Assembly: GCF_030538495.1 (NCBI RefSeq)
Contig: NZ_JAUNTW010000011.1
Location: 21,810-85,809, forward strand
Length of the DNA stretch: 64,000 bases
Origin: Paracoccus sp. (in: a-proteobacteria)
GTDB taxonomy: Bacteria > Pseudomonadota > Alphaproteobacteria > Rhodobacterales > Rhodobacteraceae
Direction: 5' to 3'
The translations under genes were made by a program, and so were the position numbers. The notes below the pieces were generated by a model. It did not search any database, had not been told where the DNA came from, and saw nothing but the letters and a program-made list of their open reading frames with translations. Numbering within the stretch: the stretch's first letter is position 1; the number at the start of each line of letters is the position of its first letter. Shown one piece after another: positions 11,938-20,200 of this stretch.

Positions 11938-11963
11938 TTCATAATCTGCGACATGATTATGAA
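11938..11963. promoter_or_regulatory. perfect inverted repeat in the metH leader (candidate operator)
   Basis: TTCATAATC (11938-11946), spacer of 8, GATTATGAA (11955-11963). The 9-bp arms are exact. It lies 55-80 bp upstream of the methionine synthase start, just downstream of a TTGACC hexamer (11968-11973, minus strand). A methionine-cycle repressor of the ArsR type (SahR/SamR) is a plausible binder; this is inference. Confidence 0.55.
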
Positions 11964-11979
11964 CGCGGGTCAAGTGCCG

Positions 11980-12354
11980 TTATAATTCAATCTGCGGCGC
12001 GTCGGGGTTGAGCGGGATGTCAGGCGTCAGCCGCCGCAGGTCATCGCCAATCGGCGGCGGGGGCGGCGCGTCGGGGCGGCGGCGGATCAGAATATCGCCG
12101 TTGTCCAACCGCTGCGGCAGTTCGTAATGGCGGATGTCGTCCATGATGACGCCCAGATCCTGCATCGCGGGGGCAAGGCGGTTCATCGCGCCCCCTAACC
12201 CGCGCGCGGCGTCGTCCAGATCGGGGCCGATTTCGTCCAGCAGGTTTTGAAACAACAGACCCAGCCCGCGTTCGATCAGGTCAAAGCCATCATCCTGCGC
12301 CAAGGCGGCACCGGGGGGCAGGGACAGGGCCAATATGACAGCAAGCCGTTTCAT
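11980..12354 (-). CDS. small exported protein of unknown function
   Basis: A 124-residue protein with a clear signal peptide (MKRLAVILALSLPPGAALA, then QDDGFDLIERG). The mature part is acidic and helical, ending in a proline-rich stretch (PDAPPPPPIGDD) and NPDAPQIEL. No catalytic motif is visible, so location is probably periplasmic. Similar short proteins occur in many Rhodobacterales, sometimes labelled AAA ATPase in databases, but no Walker motif exists here. The start at 12354 is set by the signal peptide; the in-frame ATG at 12399 would put charged residues in front of it. It lies upstream of metH on the same strand, but the metH leader has its own promoter-like features. Confidence 0.7.
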   Translation of the reverse strand: MKRLAVILALSLPPGAALAQDDGFDLIERGLGLLFQNLLDEIGPDLDDAARGLGGAMNRLAPAMQDLGVIMDDIRHYELPQRLDNGDILIRRRPDAPPPPPIGDDLRRLTPDIPLNPDAPQIEL

Positions 12355-12395
12355 ATCGCTAAGGTGGGGGCGCCGCCGCCCGGACGCAAGAGGGA

Positions 12396-13124
12396 TCACG
12401 CCCCCGCCGGGTCAGGTGCCTGATGCAGCGCGCGAAATTTCTGCCACGCGTCGTTCAGAACACGGGTGCGGGCCTCGGCCAGACGGACGGCCTCGGGGGG
12501 CAGGCCGCGGGCAATGGCGCGGTCGGGATGCGATTCGCGAACCAGATCGCGCCAGCGTTTGCGCGCCTCGGGCAGCGGAGTGTCGGGGGTGACGCCCAGA
12601 ACGTCGCAGGGCGGGCAGCCATTCGGAACATGACGGCGGCGGATCGCGGCCAGTTGCGGGGCCGGGACGCCGAAAATCCGCGCCACTTCGTCGATAAAGA
12701 TCACCTCGGCGTCGTGCAATTCGCCATCGGCAAGGGCGATGATAAACAACCCCTCGATCACGTCCAGCAGCACGGGATCGGCGGGCGGAAACATCGCCGC
12801 AATGCGCCGCGCCCACGCGTCAAAGCCCGCCACATCCTGCCGCGCCAGATCAAAGACGCGGGCGGCGTTTTTTTCCTCGGACCGGGGGATGATGAACACG
12901 CGGCGAAAGGCCGTCACCTCGGACCGCGCAACCATGCCGTCGGCCTTGGCCAGTTTCGCGCCCAAGGCGATCACGGCAATGGTGAAGGCGACCGATTTTT
13001 CCGGCGGAGTCGCCGCCCGCGCCCGCCCGACCAAGGCCGCTAGCCGGTCGCCAATGCGCTGCCAAAAGCTGCGCGGCTTAGGCAGGGCGGGGCAGGGACA
13101 CAAAGGCTGGGCGCAACATTCCAT
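12396..13124 (-). CDS. DjlA-like protein, TerB-type domain plus J domain
   Basis: A 242-residue cytosolic co-chaperone-like protein. The middle part (about residues 40-150) resembles the TerB/DjlA helical domain (KSVAFTIAVIALGAKLAKADG, then DPVLLDVIEGLFIIALADGE). The C-terminal J domain (about residues 170-235) has CDVLGVTPDTPLPEARKRWR and the HPD tripeptide in ESHPDRAIARG, which stimulates DnaK ATPase. Unlike enteric DjlA it has no N-terminal membrane helix. The cysteine-rich N-terminus (MECCAQPLCPCP) is odd and may mean translation starts a little later. Confidence 0.82.
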   Translation of the reverse strand: MECCAQPLCPCPALPKPRSFWQRIGDRLAALVGRARAATPPEKSVAFTIAVIALGAKLAKADGMVARSEVTAFRRVFIIPRSEEKNAARVFDLARQDVAGFDAWARRIAAMFPPADPVLLDVIEGLFIIALADGELHDAEVIFIDEVARIFGVPAPQLAAIRRRHVPNGCPPCDVLGVTPDTPLPEARKRWRDLVRESHPDRAIARGLPPEAVRLAEARTRVLNDAWQKFRALHQAPDPAGA

Positions 13125-13170
13125 ACGCCTATGTTAGCGCCAGTTCCGCCCCCCGAACAGAGGGCGCGGG

Positions 13171-13680
13171 TCACGCCTGCGTCAAATCCTTACCCCACAG
13201 GGTAATGTCATGATATTCGCCGAATTTACAGCCGATGCCGGGCAGGGTGGCCCATTTGCCGTAACCGTTGCGGTCGTGGAAATCCTGCGACGGCTGGTTG
13301 TCGCCGGTGATCGACCCCACCAGCACACGCCCGCCATGGGCGCGGACGTGATCTTCGATTGCGTTCAGCATCAGTTCGCCGGTGCCGTCGCCCTGATGGT
13401 CGGGGCAGATATAGATCGAATGTTCTTTGGTATGCGCGTATCCCGGCCCGTCGCGGAAATGGGTGTAGGTGGCAAAGCCCGCAATCGCGCCGTCTTGGGT
13501 CGTGGCAACCAGAAAGGCGTGGCCGTCGCCCTGATTGCGCGCGATCAGGTCCACGATGTCCTGTTCGGTCATCTCATCGGCGCGCACGGTCAACAGCGTG
13601 TCGCGGATCACCGGATTCCAGATGGCGACAATCGCCGCCGCGTCATCGGCGGTCGCATTCCGCAGGCACAGATCAGCCAC
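13171..13680 (-). CDS. GNAT family N-acetyltransferase (phosphinothricin/MnaT type)
   Basis: A 169-residue acetyl-CoA-dependent N-acetyltransferase. The sequence follows the Pat/Bar/MnaT pattern: [17 protein letters not shown] at the N-terminus, [18 protein letters not shown] as the acetyl-CoA binding motif A, and [20 protein letters not shown] near the end. Relatives acetylate methionine derivatives or phosphinothricin; the true substrate is unknown. Its ATG overlaps the trpA stop by 8 nt, so it is translated with trpA. Confidence 0.88.
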   Translation of the reverse strand: MADLCLRNATADDAAAIVAIWNPVIRDTLLTVRADEMTEQDIVDLIARNQGDGHAFLVATTQDGAIAGFATYTHFRDGPGYAHTKEHSIYICPDHQGDGTGELMLNAIEDHVRAHGGRVLVGSITGDNQPSQDFHDRNGYGKWATLPGIGCKFGEYHDITLWGKDLTQA

Positions 13681-14470
13681 GATGCGCCCCCGCCGCCAGA
13701 TCGCGCACGAAATCCAGAACCTGCGCGACGGGGCGACCTTCGCCGATCATTTTGACAATCGCGCTGCCCACAACGCAGCCATCGGCCACGCTGGCGATTT
13801 GTTCGGCCGCGTCCGGGGTGTTGATCCCAAACCCCACCACAACCGGCAGATTGGCGGCGTCACGGATGCGCGCGACCTGAGGCGCGACATCCGCCGCATT
13901 GGCCGCCGCGCCGCCGGTGATGCCGGTGACGCTGACGTAATACACAAATCCGCTGGTGTTTTTCACCACGGCAGGCAGGCGGCGGTCATCGGTGGTCGGC
14001 GTCGCCAAACGGATAAAGTTCAACCCGGCGCGCGCGGCGGGGATGCATAATTCGTCGTCTTCTTCCGGGGGCAGATCAACGATGATCAGCCCGTCAACGC
14101 CTGCATCGGCGGCATCGGTCAGAAACTGATCCACACCACCGGGCCGGGCATAGATCGGGTTGTAATACCCCATCAGCACAACCGGAGTGGTGTTATCCTG
14201 CTGCCGGAACGCGCGCAGCATGTCCAAGGTCTGCGACACACTGCCACCGGCGGCCAAGGCGCGTTGCCCCGCCGCCTGAATGGTCGGGCCATCCGCCATC
14301 GGATCGGTGAAGGGCATCCCCAATTCGATAATATCAACCCCTGCCGCCGGCAGTCCCTGCATGATCTGCAACGCGGTGTCGTGGTCCGGGTCAGACGCCA
14401 TCATATAGGCGACAAACGCCTTTTGCCCCTGATCACGCAGCCGCGCGAAGGTGTCATCAATCCGGGTCAT
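13673..14470 (-). CDS. trpA: tryptophan synthase alpha subunit
   Basis: This 265-residue TIM-barrel subunit cleaves indole-3-glycerol phosphate to indole and glyceraldehyde-3-P and passes indole to TrpB. Family motifs are intact: [11 protein letters not shown], the catalytic region [30 protein letters not shown], and [13 protein letters not shown] with [11 protein letters not shown] in the phosphate site. The start is taken at the ATG of 14470, 7 nt after GGAG; a GTG directly before it (14473) is an alternative. trpB is not in the window, so trpA is not in a complete trp operon here. The GNAT gene overlaps its stop. Confidence 0.96.
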   Translation of the reverse strand: MTRIDDTFARLRDQGQKAFVAYMMASDPDHDTALQIMQGLPAAGVDIIELGMPFTDPMADGPTIQAAGQRALAAGGSVSQTLDMLRAFRQQDNTTPVVLMGYYNPIYARPGGVDQFLTDAADAGVDGLIIVDLPPEEDDELCIPAARAGLNFIRLATPTTDDRRLPAVVKNTSGFVYYVSVTGITGGAAANAADVAPQVARIRDAANLPVVVGFGINTPDAAEQIASVADGCVVGSAIVKMIGEGRPVAQVLDFVRDLAAGAHRG

Positions 14471-14681
14471 CACCTGTCTCCGTCCGATCTATGCCGCTGG
14501 TGTGGCCCAGATTGCCGCGATGTTCAAGCGCGCCTTGCGATGCGGGTGACGGAAACGTCAACAACTCTGCTTTTGGTTGATTAGATTGTTTATTTTCAAT
14601 CGCTTATCTGAAATTAATAAATTGCAAACATAGTTGACAATGGTAAACAGAACCCATCTCATATTCTGACAGGAGACGATA
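14471..14681. other. AT-rich divergent promoter region, trpA / VPLPA protein
   Basis: These 211 bp hold no gene. The right half is AT-rich and contains TTGACA at 14634-14639, but the best -10 candidates would leave almost no untranslated leader, so no promoter is assigned. No attenuator or leader peptide for trpA was recognised. Confidence 0.5.
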
Positions 14682-15476
14682 ATGAGTTTTGCACGTTACG
14701 CAGCCGCGGCCTTGACCACGGCAGTGATCGCCACCGGCGCACATGCCGCATCGCTTCCCGCGGATTGGGTGGTCGACGGCAATGCCGGCGTTGCCATGCC
14801 CGACGGCATCATGACCGCGCCGCCGGAACAGGGGCCGGGTTATTATTACGTCACGACCTTTGAAGGCAAATACGGCGTCGGCGCGTTGCCGGGCGTGGGT
14901 GGTTCCGGGACGCCGATTGATGGCAGCACGCTGACCACGTCGTCATTCGCGGCCAAGGCTGGCGATGTTTTGACGTTCTTTTTCAACTATGTGACCTCGG
15001 ACGGGGCAGGTTATGCTGACTACGGCTGGGCGCGTCTGCTGAATACGGCCGGCGATCAGGCCGCGTTGCTGTTCACCGCGCGCACCACGCCGGGCGGCAA
15101 CAGCGTTCCGGGTTTCTCTATGCCCGACGCGCAAGCCACGCTGGAACCCGGCGTTGTCGATATTATCGCCGGTAGCCCGGTGTGGTCTGTTCTGGGGAGC
15201 GAAAGCGGCACCTGCTACAGCGTCGGCTGCGGTTACACCGGTTGGGTCAAATCGACTTATGAATTCCTGAATGACGGTGATTTCAACCTGCAATTCGGTG
15301 TCACGAACTGGAGCGATACCAACTATGCTTCGGCTATGGCGTTCGCCGGTGCGCAGATTGCGGGCGTGGACATCACGCCCCCGACGCAGCCCGCGCCGGT
15401 TCCGCTGCCCGCCAGTGCGGCACTGCTGCTGGCCGGGATGGGCGCATTGGCCGCCACCCGCCGTCGCAAAGCATAA
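14682..15476 (+). CDS. exported VPLPA-CTERM protein (NF038132-like)
   Basis: A 264-residue secreted protein with a signal peptide (ALTTAVIATGAHA) and a C-terminal VPLPA-CTERM tripartite signal: VPLPASAALLL from residue 240, hydrophobic helix, then TRRRKA. The mature region begins SLPADWVVDGNAG and includes YYYVTTFEGKYGVGALPG and FAAKAGDVLTFFFNYVTSDG, with tryptophan, glycine and aromatic residues suggesting a beta-sandwich. The pattern resembles the PEP-CTERM-associated NF038132 family, recalled from memory and not checked. Two cysteines (CYSVGCGYTG) could form a disulfide. AGGAG precedes the start. It is the second protein in this window needing an exosortase. Confidence 0.83.
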   Translation: MSFARYAAAALTTAVIATGAHAASLPADWVVDGNAGVAMPDGIMTAPPEQGPGYYYVTTFEGKYGVGALPGVGGSGTPIDGSTLTTSSFAAKAGDVLTFFFNYVTSDGAGYADYGWARLLNTAGDQAALLFTARTTPGGNSVPGFSMPDAQATLEPGVVDIIAGSPVWSVLGSESGTCYSVGCGYTGWVKSTYEFLNDGDFNLQFGVTNWSDTNYASAMAFAGAQIAGVDITPPTQPAPVPLPASAALLLAGMGALAATRRRKA

Positions 15477-15498
15477 CGCTGCAACGCATAAAAATGTC

Positions 15499-15525
15499 AG
15501 GCCCGCCCCACCCGGCGGGCCTTTC
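15499..15525 (+). terminator. rho-independent terminator
   Basis: AGGCCCGCC (15499-15507), loop of 6, GGCGGGCCT (15514-15522), then TTC. The 9-bp stem closes the VPLPA gene before ychF. Confidence 0.8.
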
Positions 15526-15603
15526 TGTATCGGCGCAGGCTGGACTTGGCCCCTTATTCCGCGTAACAGACGCCGGATTTCACATAAGACAGGGAACAGG
15601 GTC

Positions 15604-16701
15604 ATGGGCTTTCGCATGGGGATCGTCGGTTTGCCGAATGTTGGTAAATCAACGCTGTTTAACGCGCTGACGAAAACCGCCGCCGCGCAGGCCGCCAACT
15701 TTCCTTTCTGCACCATCGAACCGAACGTAGGTGAGGTGGCCGTCCCTGATCCCCGGTTGGACCAGTTGGCGCAGATCGCCGGGTCGAAACAGATCCTGCC
15801 CACGCGGATTACCTTTGTGGACATCGCCGGTCTGGTCAAAGGCGCATCCAAGGGCGAAGGTCTGGGCAACCAGTTTCTGGCCAATATCCGCGAAGTGGAC
15901 GCAATCGCCCATGTTCTGCGCTGTTTCGAAGACGGCGACATTACCCATGTCGAAGGTCGCGTTGATCCTATGGCCGACGCCGAGGTGATCGAAACCGAAC
16001 TGATGATCGCGGACATGGAATCCATCGAACGCCGTCTGGCCAACCTGCAACGCAAGCTGAAAGGCAACGACAAAGAGGCCGCCGAACAGGATCGCCTGCT
16101 GCGCGTGGCCTTGGCCGCGCTTGAGGCCGGGCAACCCGCGCGCAGCGTGCAGGTGGCCGATGACGACCGCAAGGCGTGGAATATGCTGCAATTGCTGACG
16201 TCAAAACCGGTTCTGTATGTCTGCAACGTGGCGGAATCCGAGGCCGCGAACGGCAACGCCCTGTCGGATAAAGTCGCCGAGATGGCGCGCGAACAGGGCG
16301 CGGGCCATGTCGTGATCTCGGCCCGGATCGAAGAAGAAATCAGCCAGCTGGACGCGGACGAAGCCGAAATGTTCCTTGGCGAAATGGGGTTAGAGGAAGC
16401 GGGCCTGGATCGCCTGATCCGCGCGGGTTACGACCTGTTGGGCCTGCAAACCTATTTCACCGTTGGCCCGAAAGAGGCGCGCGCCTGGACCATCCGCAAA
16501 GGCACGCTGGCCCCGCAAGCGGCGGGTGTCATTCATGGCGATTTTGAAAAAGGGTTCATCCGCGCCGAAACGATTGCCTTTGCCGATTATGTCGCGGGCA
16601 ACGGCGAATCCGGCGCGCGCGACGCGGGCAAGCTGCGGGTCGAAGGCAAAACCTACGAAGTCAAAGACGGCGACGTCCTGCATTTCCTGTTCAACGCATA
16701 A
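15604..16701 (+). CDS. ychF: redox-regulated ATPase YchF
   Basis: A 365-residue OBG-family P-loop protein that binds ATP rather than GTP and associates with the ribosome and proteasome-like or catalase-related stress control. The G1 loop is GLPNVGKSTLFNAL, NFPFCTIEPNVG forms switch I, DIAGLVKGASKGEGLGNQFL is G3, and YVCNVAE replaces the GTP-specific NKxD, as expected for ATP specificity. The C-terminal TGS domain ends KTYEVKDGDVLHFLFNA, the universal YchF tail. The start at 15604 gives the canonical N-terminus MGFRMGIVG. A decayed copy of its 3' end and terminator follows downstream. Confidence 0.97.
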   Translation: MGFRMGIVGLPNVGKSTLFNALTKTAAAQAANFPFCTIEPNVGEVAVPDPRLDQLAQIAGSKQILPTRITFVDIAGLVKGASKGEGLGNQFLANIREVDAIAHVLRCFEDGDITHVEGRVDPMADAEVIETELMIADMESIERRLANLQRKLKGNDKEAAEQDRLLRVALAALEAGQPARSVQVADDDRKAWNMLQLLTSKPVLYVCNVAESEAANGNALSDKVAEMAREQGAGHVVISARIEEEISQLDADEAEMFLGEMGLEEAGLDRLIRAGYDLLGLQTYFTVGPKEARAWTIRKGTLAPQAAGVIHGDFEKGFIRAETIAFADYVAGNGESGARDAGKLRVEGKTYEVKDGDVLHFLFNA

Positions 16702-16729
16702 AAAAGGGCGGCCACGGGGCCGCCTTTTT
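16695..16729 (+). repeat. 35-bp direct repeat, copy 1 (ychF end and terminator)
   Basis: The last codons of ychF plus its terminator hairpin. Identical over 35 bp to 17157-17191. Confidence 0.9.
16702..16729 (+). terminator. ychF terminator
   Basis: GGCGGCC (16707-16713), loop ACGG, GGCCGCC (16718-16724) and five T, preceded by a run of A. It starts at the ychF stop codon. Confidence 0.88.
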
Positions 16730-16733
16730 GTTT

Positions 16734-17156
16734 CCGCGTGGGGTGCGGCAAAACCTGCGCCGCCAAGAACGGCGGCGCTTGGATATGGGGTTGCGCGCAT
16801 GACGATGGGCGGCGATTGGGTCGCCCTGTCTCTCTATTGGTGTGCCACCGGCGGGCCACGGGACTGACCTGTGATTGCAACAACGGCCATGTTCTGCGGC
16901 GCGGTTCGGCGCGTCAGAACGGGCGGGTCGTGACACGCCTTTCGCGGTCCGTGCGGGTTGCGCCCGGTTTTTCACCGTCCGGCAGAGCGCGGGCGCGGCA
17001 GGTCACGGGCCAGCCCGTCGCCGCGAAAGACGGCGACGTTTTCCATGTTCTGTTGAACGCGGGAAAGGGGCGGCCTTTTTGTTTCCGCGTAAGGGCGCGC
17101 CCCGTTTTGCAACGTCACCCGGCGACAAACCCCGCGACGTTTCAGTTGCATCTTGG
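16734..17156. other. region between the two ychF terminator copies
   Basis: Apart from the decayed ychF fragment nothing is recognisable. Open frames cross it on the plus strand, but their products have no domain and unusual composition (many C, R and W), so no gene is called. Confidence 0.55.
16963..17100 (+). pseudogene. decayed copy of the ychF 3' end
   Basis: At 17026-17061 the DNA still encodes KDGDVFHVLLNA, closely matching the YchF terminus KDGDVLHFLFNA. It continues with GGGGCGGCC and TTTTTGTTTCCGCG, the remains of the ychF terminator and its downstream bases with one hairpin arm lost. Upstream, TTTTTCACCGTC (16968 onward) resembles the ychF TATTTCACCGTT segment, suggesting an internal deletion between two retained pieces. 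There is no start signal and no complete domain, so this is a fossil of a tandem duplication and not a gene. Confidence 0.65.
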
Positions 17157-17191
17157 CGCATAAAAAAGGGCGGCCACGGGGCCGCCTTTTT
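17157..17191. repeat. 35-bp direct repeat, copy 2 (intact terminator)
   Basis: Identical to 16695-16729. The hairpin GGCGGCC (17169-17175), ACGG, GGCCGCC (17180-17186) is followed by six T. Being symmetric it can also terminate the leftward regulator gene that ends at 17207. Confidence 0.9.
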
Positions 17192-17206
17192 TCCTATCCG
17201 CGCCGA

Positions 17207-17800
17207 TCAGTCCTGATTTTGCTGGTCGATATGTTGCAGCGCCGCCGACAGGAATTCATCCATGGCGATTGAAATGCTTTCCTCGGGTGCTTTGCCGGTG
17301 GGTTGCCAGATGCTCAGATAGTCATCCAGCATCATATCCGCGATCCCGAACATGCAGCTGCGCATAATCATCGGCCAGACCGAATGATCATCCACATTCA
17401 GCAGAGCTTTGAACAATTCGCGGAAGCTGGCATCGCAATTCGCCACAATGCCGCTGGTGCGCTGCGGCGTCAGCAACAGGCTGGCGATGACGCGATACAG
17501 ATTCGGGTTTTCAGCCACCCAACCCAGATAGGCCGTTGCCGTGCGATGCAGGCGGGTGCGCAAATCGTCGTTCGAATAATCGTCCAGCGTTGTCAGCAAA
17601 CATTGGGTCAGGCTGGTCATCGCATGGTTCACAATGGCCGTTTCCAGCGTTTCATCGGTGGGAAACATTTTGGCGAATGCGCCGGGGGGCAGCTGCATCG
17701 CCTCGGTCAATGCGTTGACAGTGCAGGGGCGTTTTGCGGCGCGGACCATCATGTCTGCGGCCGCGTTAATGGCGTCGTCCTGGCTGGGTATGCTGGTCAT
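17207..17800 (-). CDS. TetR/AcrR-like transcriptional regulator
   Basis: This 197-residue protein has TetR proportions: an N-terminal helix-turn-helix region (ADMMVRAAKRPCTVNALTEAMQ, then PGAFAKMFPTDETLETAIVNHA) and an all-helical ligand and dimer domain (RLHRTATAYLGWVAENPNLYR, SFRELFKALLNV). The DNA-recognition segment is unusual, with LPPGAFAKMFPT where family members have something like VSKGTLYHHFPSK, so the call rests on overall layout. It has its own promoter region next to tRNA-Thr and no obvious target gene adjacent. Confidence 0.7.
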   Translation of the reverse strand: MTSIPSQDDAINAAADMMVRAAKRPCTVNALTEAMQLPPGAFAKMFPTDETLETAIVNHAMTSLTQCLLTTLDDYSNDDLRTRLHRTATAYLGWVAENPNLYRVIASLLLTPQRTSGIVANCDASFRELFKALLNVDDHSVWPMIMRSCMFGIADMMLDDYLSIWQPTGKAPEESISIAMDEFLSAALQHIDQQNQD

Positions 17801-18072
17801 GCTAAATTCTTATTTGTGTGCATTAATACTGATGGCGGTGCCGCTGGGCAGGCACGGCGGCGCCAATCCCGTGTTTGCCTTGCTATAACGCTAAGTTAAC
17901 TCGCCTGAAAGTGGTAACGCGCACGTCAACCCCGCAATACGCCGCAGTTTTTAAGAAAAATTTCTTTGATTATCTTTGGGTCATGCCGCAGTCCGGTTTG
18001 TTGACCCCGGTTGCAGCGAATCGACTGCGCTAAAATGCGCGGCGTTGTCAGCGTTTTTTATGTCATGGACAA
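17801..18072. other. intergenic region before the TetR-like gene
   Basis: 272 bp without a gene. AT-rich runs near 17930-17980 probably hold the regulator promoter. No repeats or attachment-site-like sequences were found beside the tRNA. Confidence 0.5.
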
Positions 18073-18147
<75 letters not shown>

Positions 18148-18283
18148 ATCGTGGAGGGGCGTTTAGCCCGTGGCGTTGCGCCGCGCAAGGGGGATCGTCA
18201 CATTTTTTCGATTTTTTGCCGACGCCGCGTCGAAAGCCCTGCGATTGCTGGACGTGGCGCGCATGGGGCGGTAACAGGGGCGA

Positions 18284-18457
18284 ATGACCGACCAGATCAA
18301 TGACAAAAACAGCAAACCCAGCCGCGATGATCGGCTGCGCGCGGCGTTGCGGGCGAATCTGCAACGACGCAAGGCGCAGGCGCGCGCGCGGGCGGATCAG
18401 GCGGATAGCGAAACGGGCAGTAAGACAGGCAAGGATAATGGATCAGATCATCGTTAA
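18284..18457 (+). CDS. small basic hypothetical protein upstream of murA
   Basis: A 57-residue open frame, [20 protein letters not shown] through KDNGSDHR, rich in Arg, Lys, Ala and Gln and predicted helical ([20 protein letters not shown]). It overlaps the first 20 bases of murA in another frame. Small polar proteins at this spot are common upstream of murA in related bacteria, which supports it being real. It has no known domain. It may exist mainly to couple translation into murA or to bind nucleic acid; both ideas are inference. Confidence 0.6.
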   Translation: MTDQINDKNSKPSRDDRLRAALRANLQRRKAQARARADQADSETGSKTGKDNGSDHR

Positions 18458-19718
18458 TGGTAATGGCCCGCTCAGCGGCGAAATCCCGATTGCGGGGGCG
18501 AAGAATGCGTGCCTGACGCTGATGCCGGCCACGCTGTTGACGGATCAGCCGCTGACCCTGACCAATGCGCCGCGCCTGTCGGATATTCGCACCATGACCG
18601 CGCTGTTGCAAAGTCTGGGCGCCGAAGTCGCCAGCCTGCAAGAAGGTCAGGTGCTGGCCATGTCCAGCCACGACCTGACCAGTCAGCGCGCGGAGTATGA
18701 CATCGTGCGGAAAATGCGGGCCTCGATTCTGGTGCTGGGGCCGCTTCTGGCGCGCTATGGTCAGGCCGAGGTGTCGCTGCCCGGCGGTTGCGCGATTGGT
18801 GCGCGGCCCGTGGACCTTCACCTGAAGGCGTTCGAGGCTATGGGTGCCGATCTGGACTTGCGCGACGGCTATGTTCACGCCAAGGCCCCGCTGGGCGGTC
18901 TGCGCGGCGCGGTTGTGGATTTCCCGCTGGTATCGGTCGGGGCGACGGAAAACGCGCTGATGGCGGCGGTTCTGGCCAAAGGGACCACGGTTCTGAACAA
19001 CGCCGCGCGCGAACCGGAAATTGTCGATCTGGCGCAATGCCTGCGGGCCATGGGCGCGCAGATCGACGGTGACGGCACCAGCACCATCACCATTCAGGGC
19101 GTCGATTCGCTGCATGGCGCGACGCATCAGGTCGTGACCGACCGGATCGAGCTGGGAACCTATATGCTGGCCCCCGCCATGTGCGGCGGCGAGGTGGAAT
19201 GTCTGGGCGGGCGCATCGAATTGCTGGCGGCGTTCTGCGAAAAGCTGGACGAAGCCGGCCTGACGGTCGAGGAAACCCCGCGCGGTATTAAGGTCAGCCG
19301 CAAAAATGGCCGGGTGCGCGCGGTGAATGTCACGACCGAACCTTTCCCCGGTTTCCCGACCGACCTTCAGGCGCAGTTCATGGCCATGATGTGTCTGGCC
19401 GAAGGCACCAGCGTTCTGGAAGAAACCATCTTTGAAAACCGCTTTATGCACGCGCCCGAACTGATCCGCATGGGTGCGCGGATTGATGTTCACGGCGGCC
19501 ACGCCACCGTCACCGGCGTGGAAAAACTGCGCGGCGCGCCCGTGATGGCCACCGATCTGCGCGCCTCGGTCAGCCTGATTCTGGCCGGTATGGCGGCCGA
19601 GGGGCAAACGACCGTCAGCCGCGTCTATCATCTGGATCGCGGTTATGAAAAAGTTGTGCGGAAACTGCGCGGCGTCGGCGCGCATATCGAACGCATCAAA
19701 GACGTGAAAGAGGACTAA
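18438..19718 (+). CDS. murA: UDP-N-acetylglucosamine 1-carboxyvinyltransferase
   Basis: Catalyses the first committed step of peptidoglycan synthesis, transferring enolpyruvate from PEP to UDP-GlcNAc in the cytoplasm. The 426-residue protein opens [20 protein letters not shown] with KNACL following. The catalytic cysteine is in [16 protein letters not shown] at Cys118, the residue attacked by fosfomycin. The C-terminal lobe has [14 protein letters not shown] and [14 protein letters not shown]. The start at 18438 follows AAGGA and falls inside the preceding small gene. It leads the block murA-DUF2948 and, after an inverted gene, hisD-UPF0262-phosphatase. Confidence 0.98.
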   Translation: MDQIIVNGNGPLSGEIPIAGAKNACLTLMPATLLTDQPLTLTNAPRLSDIRTMTALLQSLGAEVASLQEGQVLAMSSHDLTSQRAEYDIVRKMRASILVLGPLLARYGQAEVSLPGGCAIGARPVDLHLKAFEAMGADLDLRDGYVHAKAPLGGLRGAVVDFPLVSVGATENALMAAVLAKGTTVLNNAAREPEIVDLAQCLRAMGAQIDGDGTSTITIQGVDSLHGATHQVVTDRIELGTYMLAPAMCGGEVECLGGRIELLAAFCEKLDEAGLTVEETPRGIKVSRKNGRVRAVNVTTEPFPGFPTDLQAQFMAMMCLAEGTSVLEETIFENRFMHAPELIRMGARIDVHGGHATVTGVEKLRGAPVMATDLRASVSLILAGMAAEGQTTVSRVYHLDRGYEKVVRKLRGVGAHIERIKDVKED

Positions 19719-19720
19719 CC

Positions 19721-20194
19721 ATGCAGGACGCGCGCTTTGCCGATGCTGACCCCCGCCCTCTGGCCTTGATGGCGGCGGATGACGCGGATTTGCGCGTCAT
19801 TTCCGCGCTGTCGCAGGATGCGGTTCTGCCGGGGTCGGACATCATCTATGACAGCCGCGCGCGTCAGGTGGCGTTGCTGCTGAACCGTTTCCGATGGGAA
19901 GATGCCACGGATGCAGAACGAGAAGGCCGCGCCTTTGAACGGGTGCGGTCGGTGCTGCTGATCCGCGACGCCCTGCGGCTGCAATCGGACGGGATCACCC
20001 GTGACGGGGAAACCGTGCTGGAATTGCTGGCGGTGCAGTGGCAACCGGGCGATGACGGCACCGGGCGGCTGGTTCTGGATTTCGCGGGCGACGGGTCGCT
20101 GGCCGTCGATTGCGAATGTCTGAACGTCGAATTGCGCGACGTGACGCGGCCCTATGCGGCGCTGTCGGGGCGGAAACCGGTCCACCCCGACTGA
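19721..20194 (+). CDS. DUF2948 family protein
   Basis: A 157-residue cytosolic protein of the DUF2948 family, regularly found between murA and hisD in alphaproteobacteria. Recognisable parts are PLALMAADDADLRVISALSQDAV near the N-terminus, then RFRWED, RVRSVLLIRDALRLQSDGI, and DCECLNVELRDVTRPYAA at the end. No catalytic motif is visible and the function is unknown. It begins two bases after the murA stop. Confidence 0.88.
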   Translation: MQDARFADADPRPLALMAADDADLRVISALSQDAVLPGSDIIYDSRARQVALLLNRFRWEDATDAEREGRAFERVRSVLLIRDALRLQSDGITRDGETVLELLAVQWQPGDDGTGRLVLDFAGDGSLAVDCECLNVELRDVTRPYAALSGRKPVHPD

Positions 20195-20200
20195 TCGTGG

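Noticed and set aside
11884-11979. Cobalamin, SAM-II or SAH riboswitch in the methionine synthase leader
   Set aside because: Only 96 bp are available, none of the conserved boxes are present, and the inverted repeat explains the structure better.
14634-14662. TTGACA promoter for the second VPLPA gene
   Set aside because: The possible -10 boxes leave almost no room before the ribosome site; kept only as a note in the intergenic entry.
16738-17163. Plus-strand open frame after ychF as a new gene
   Set aside because: It is explained by the decayed ychF fragment and has odd amino acid composition.
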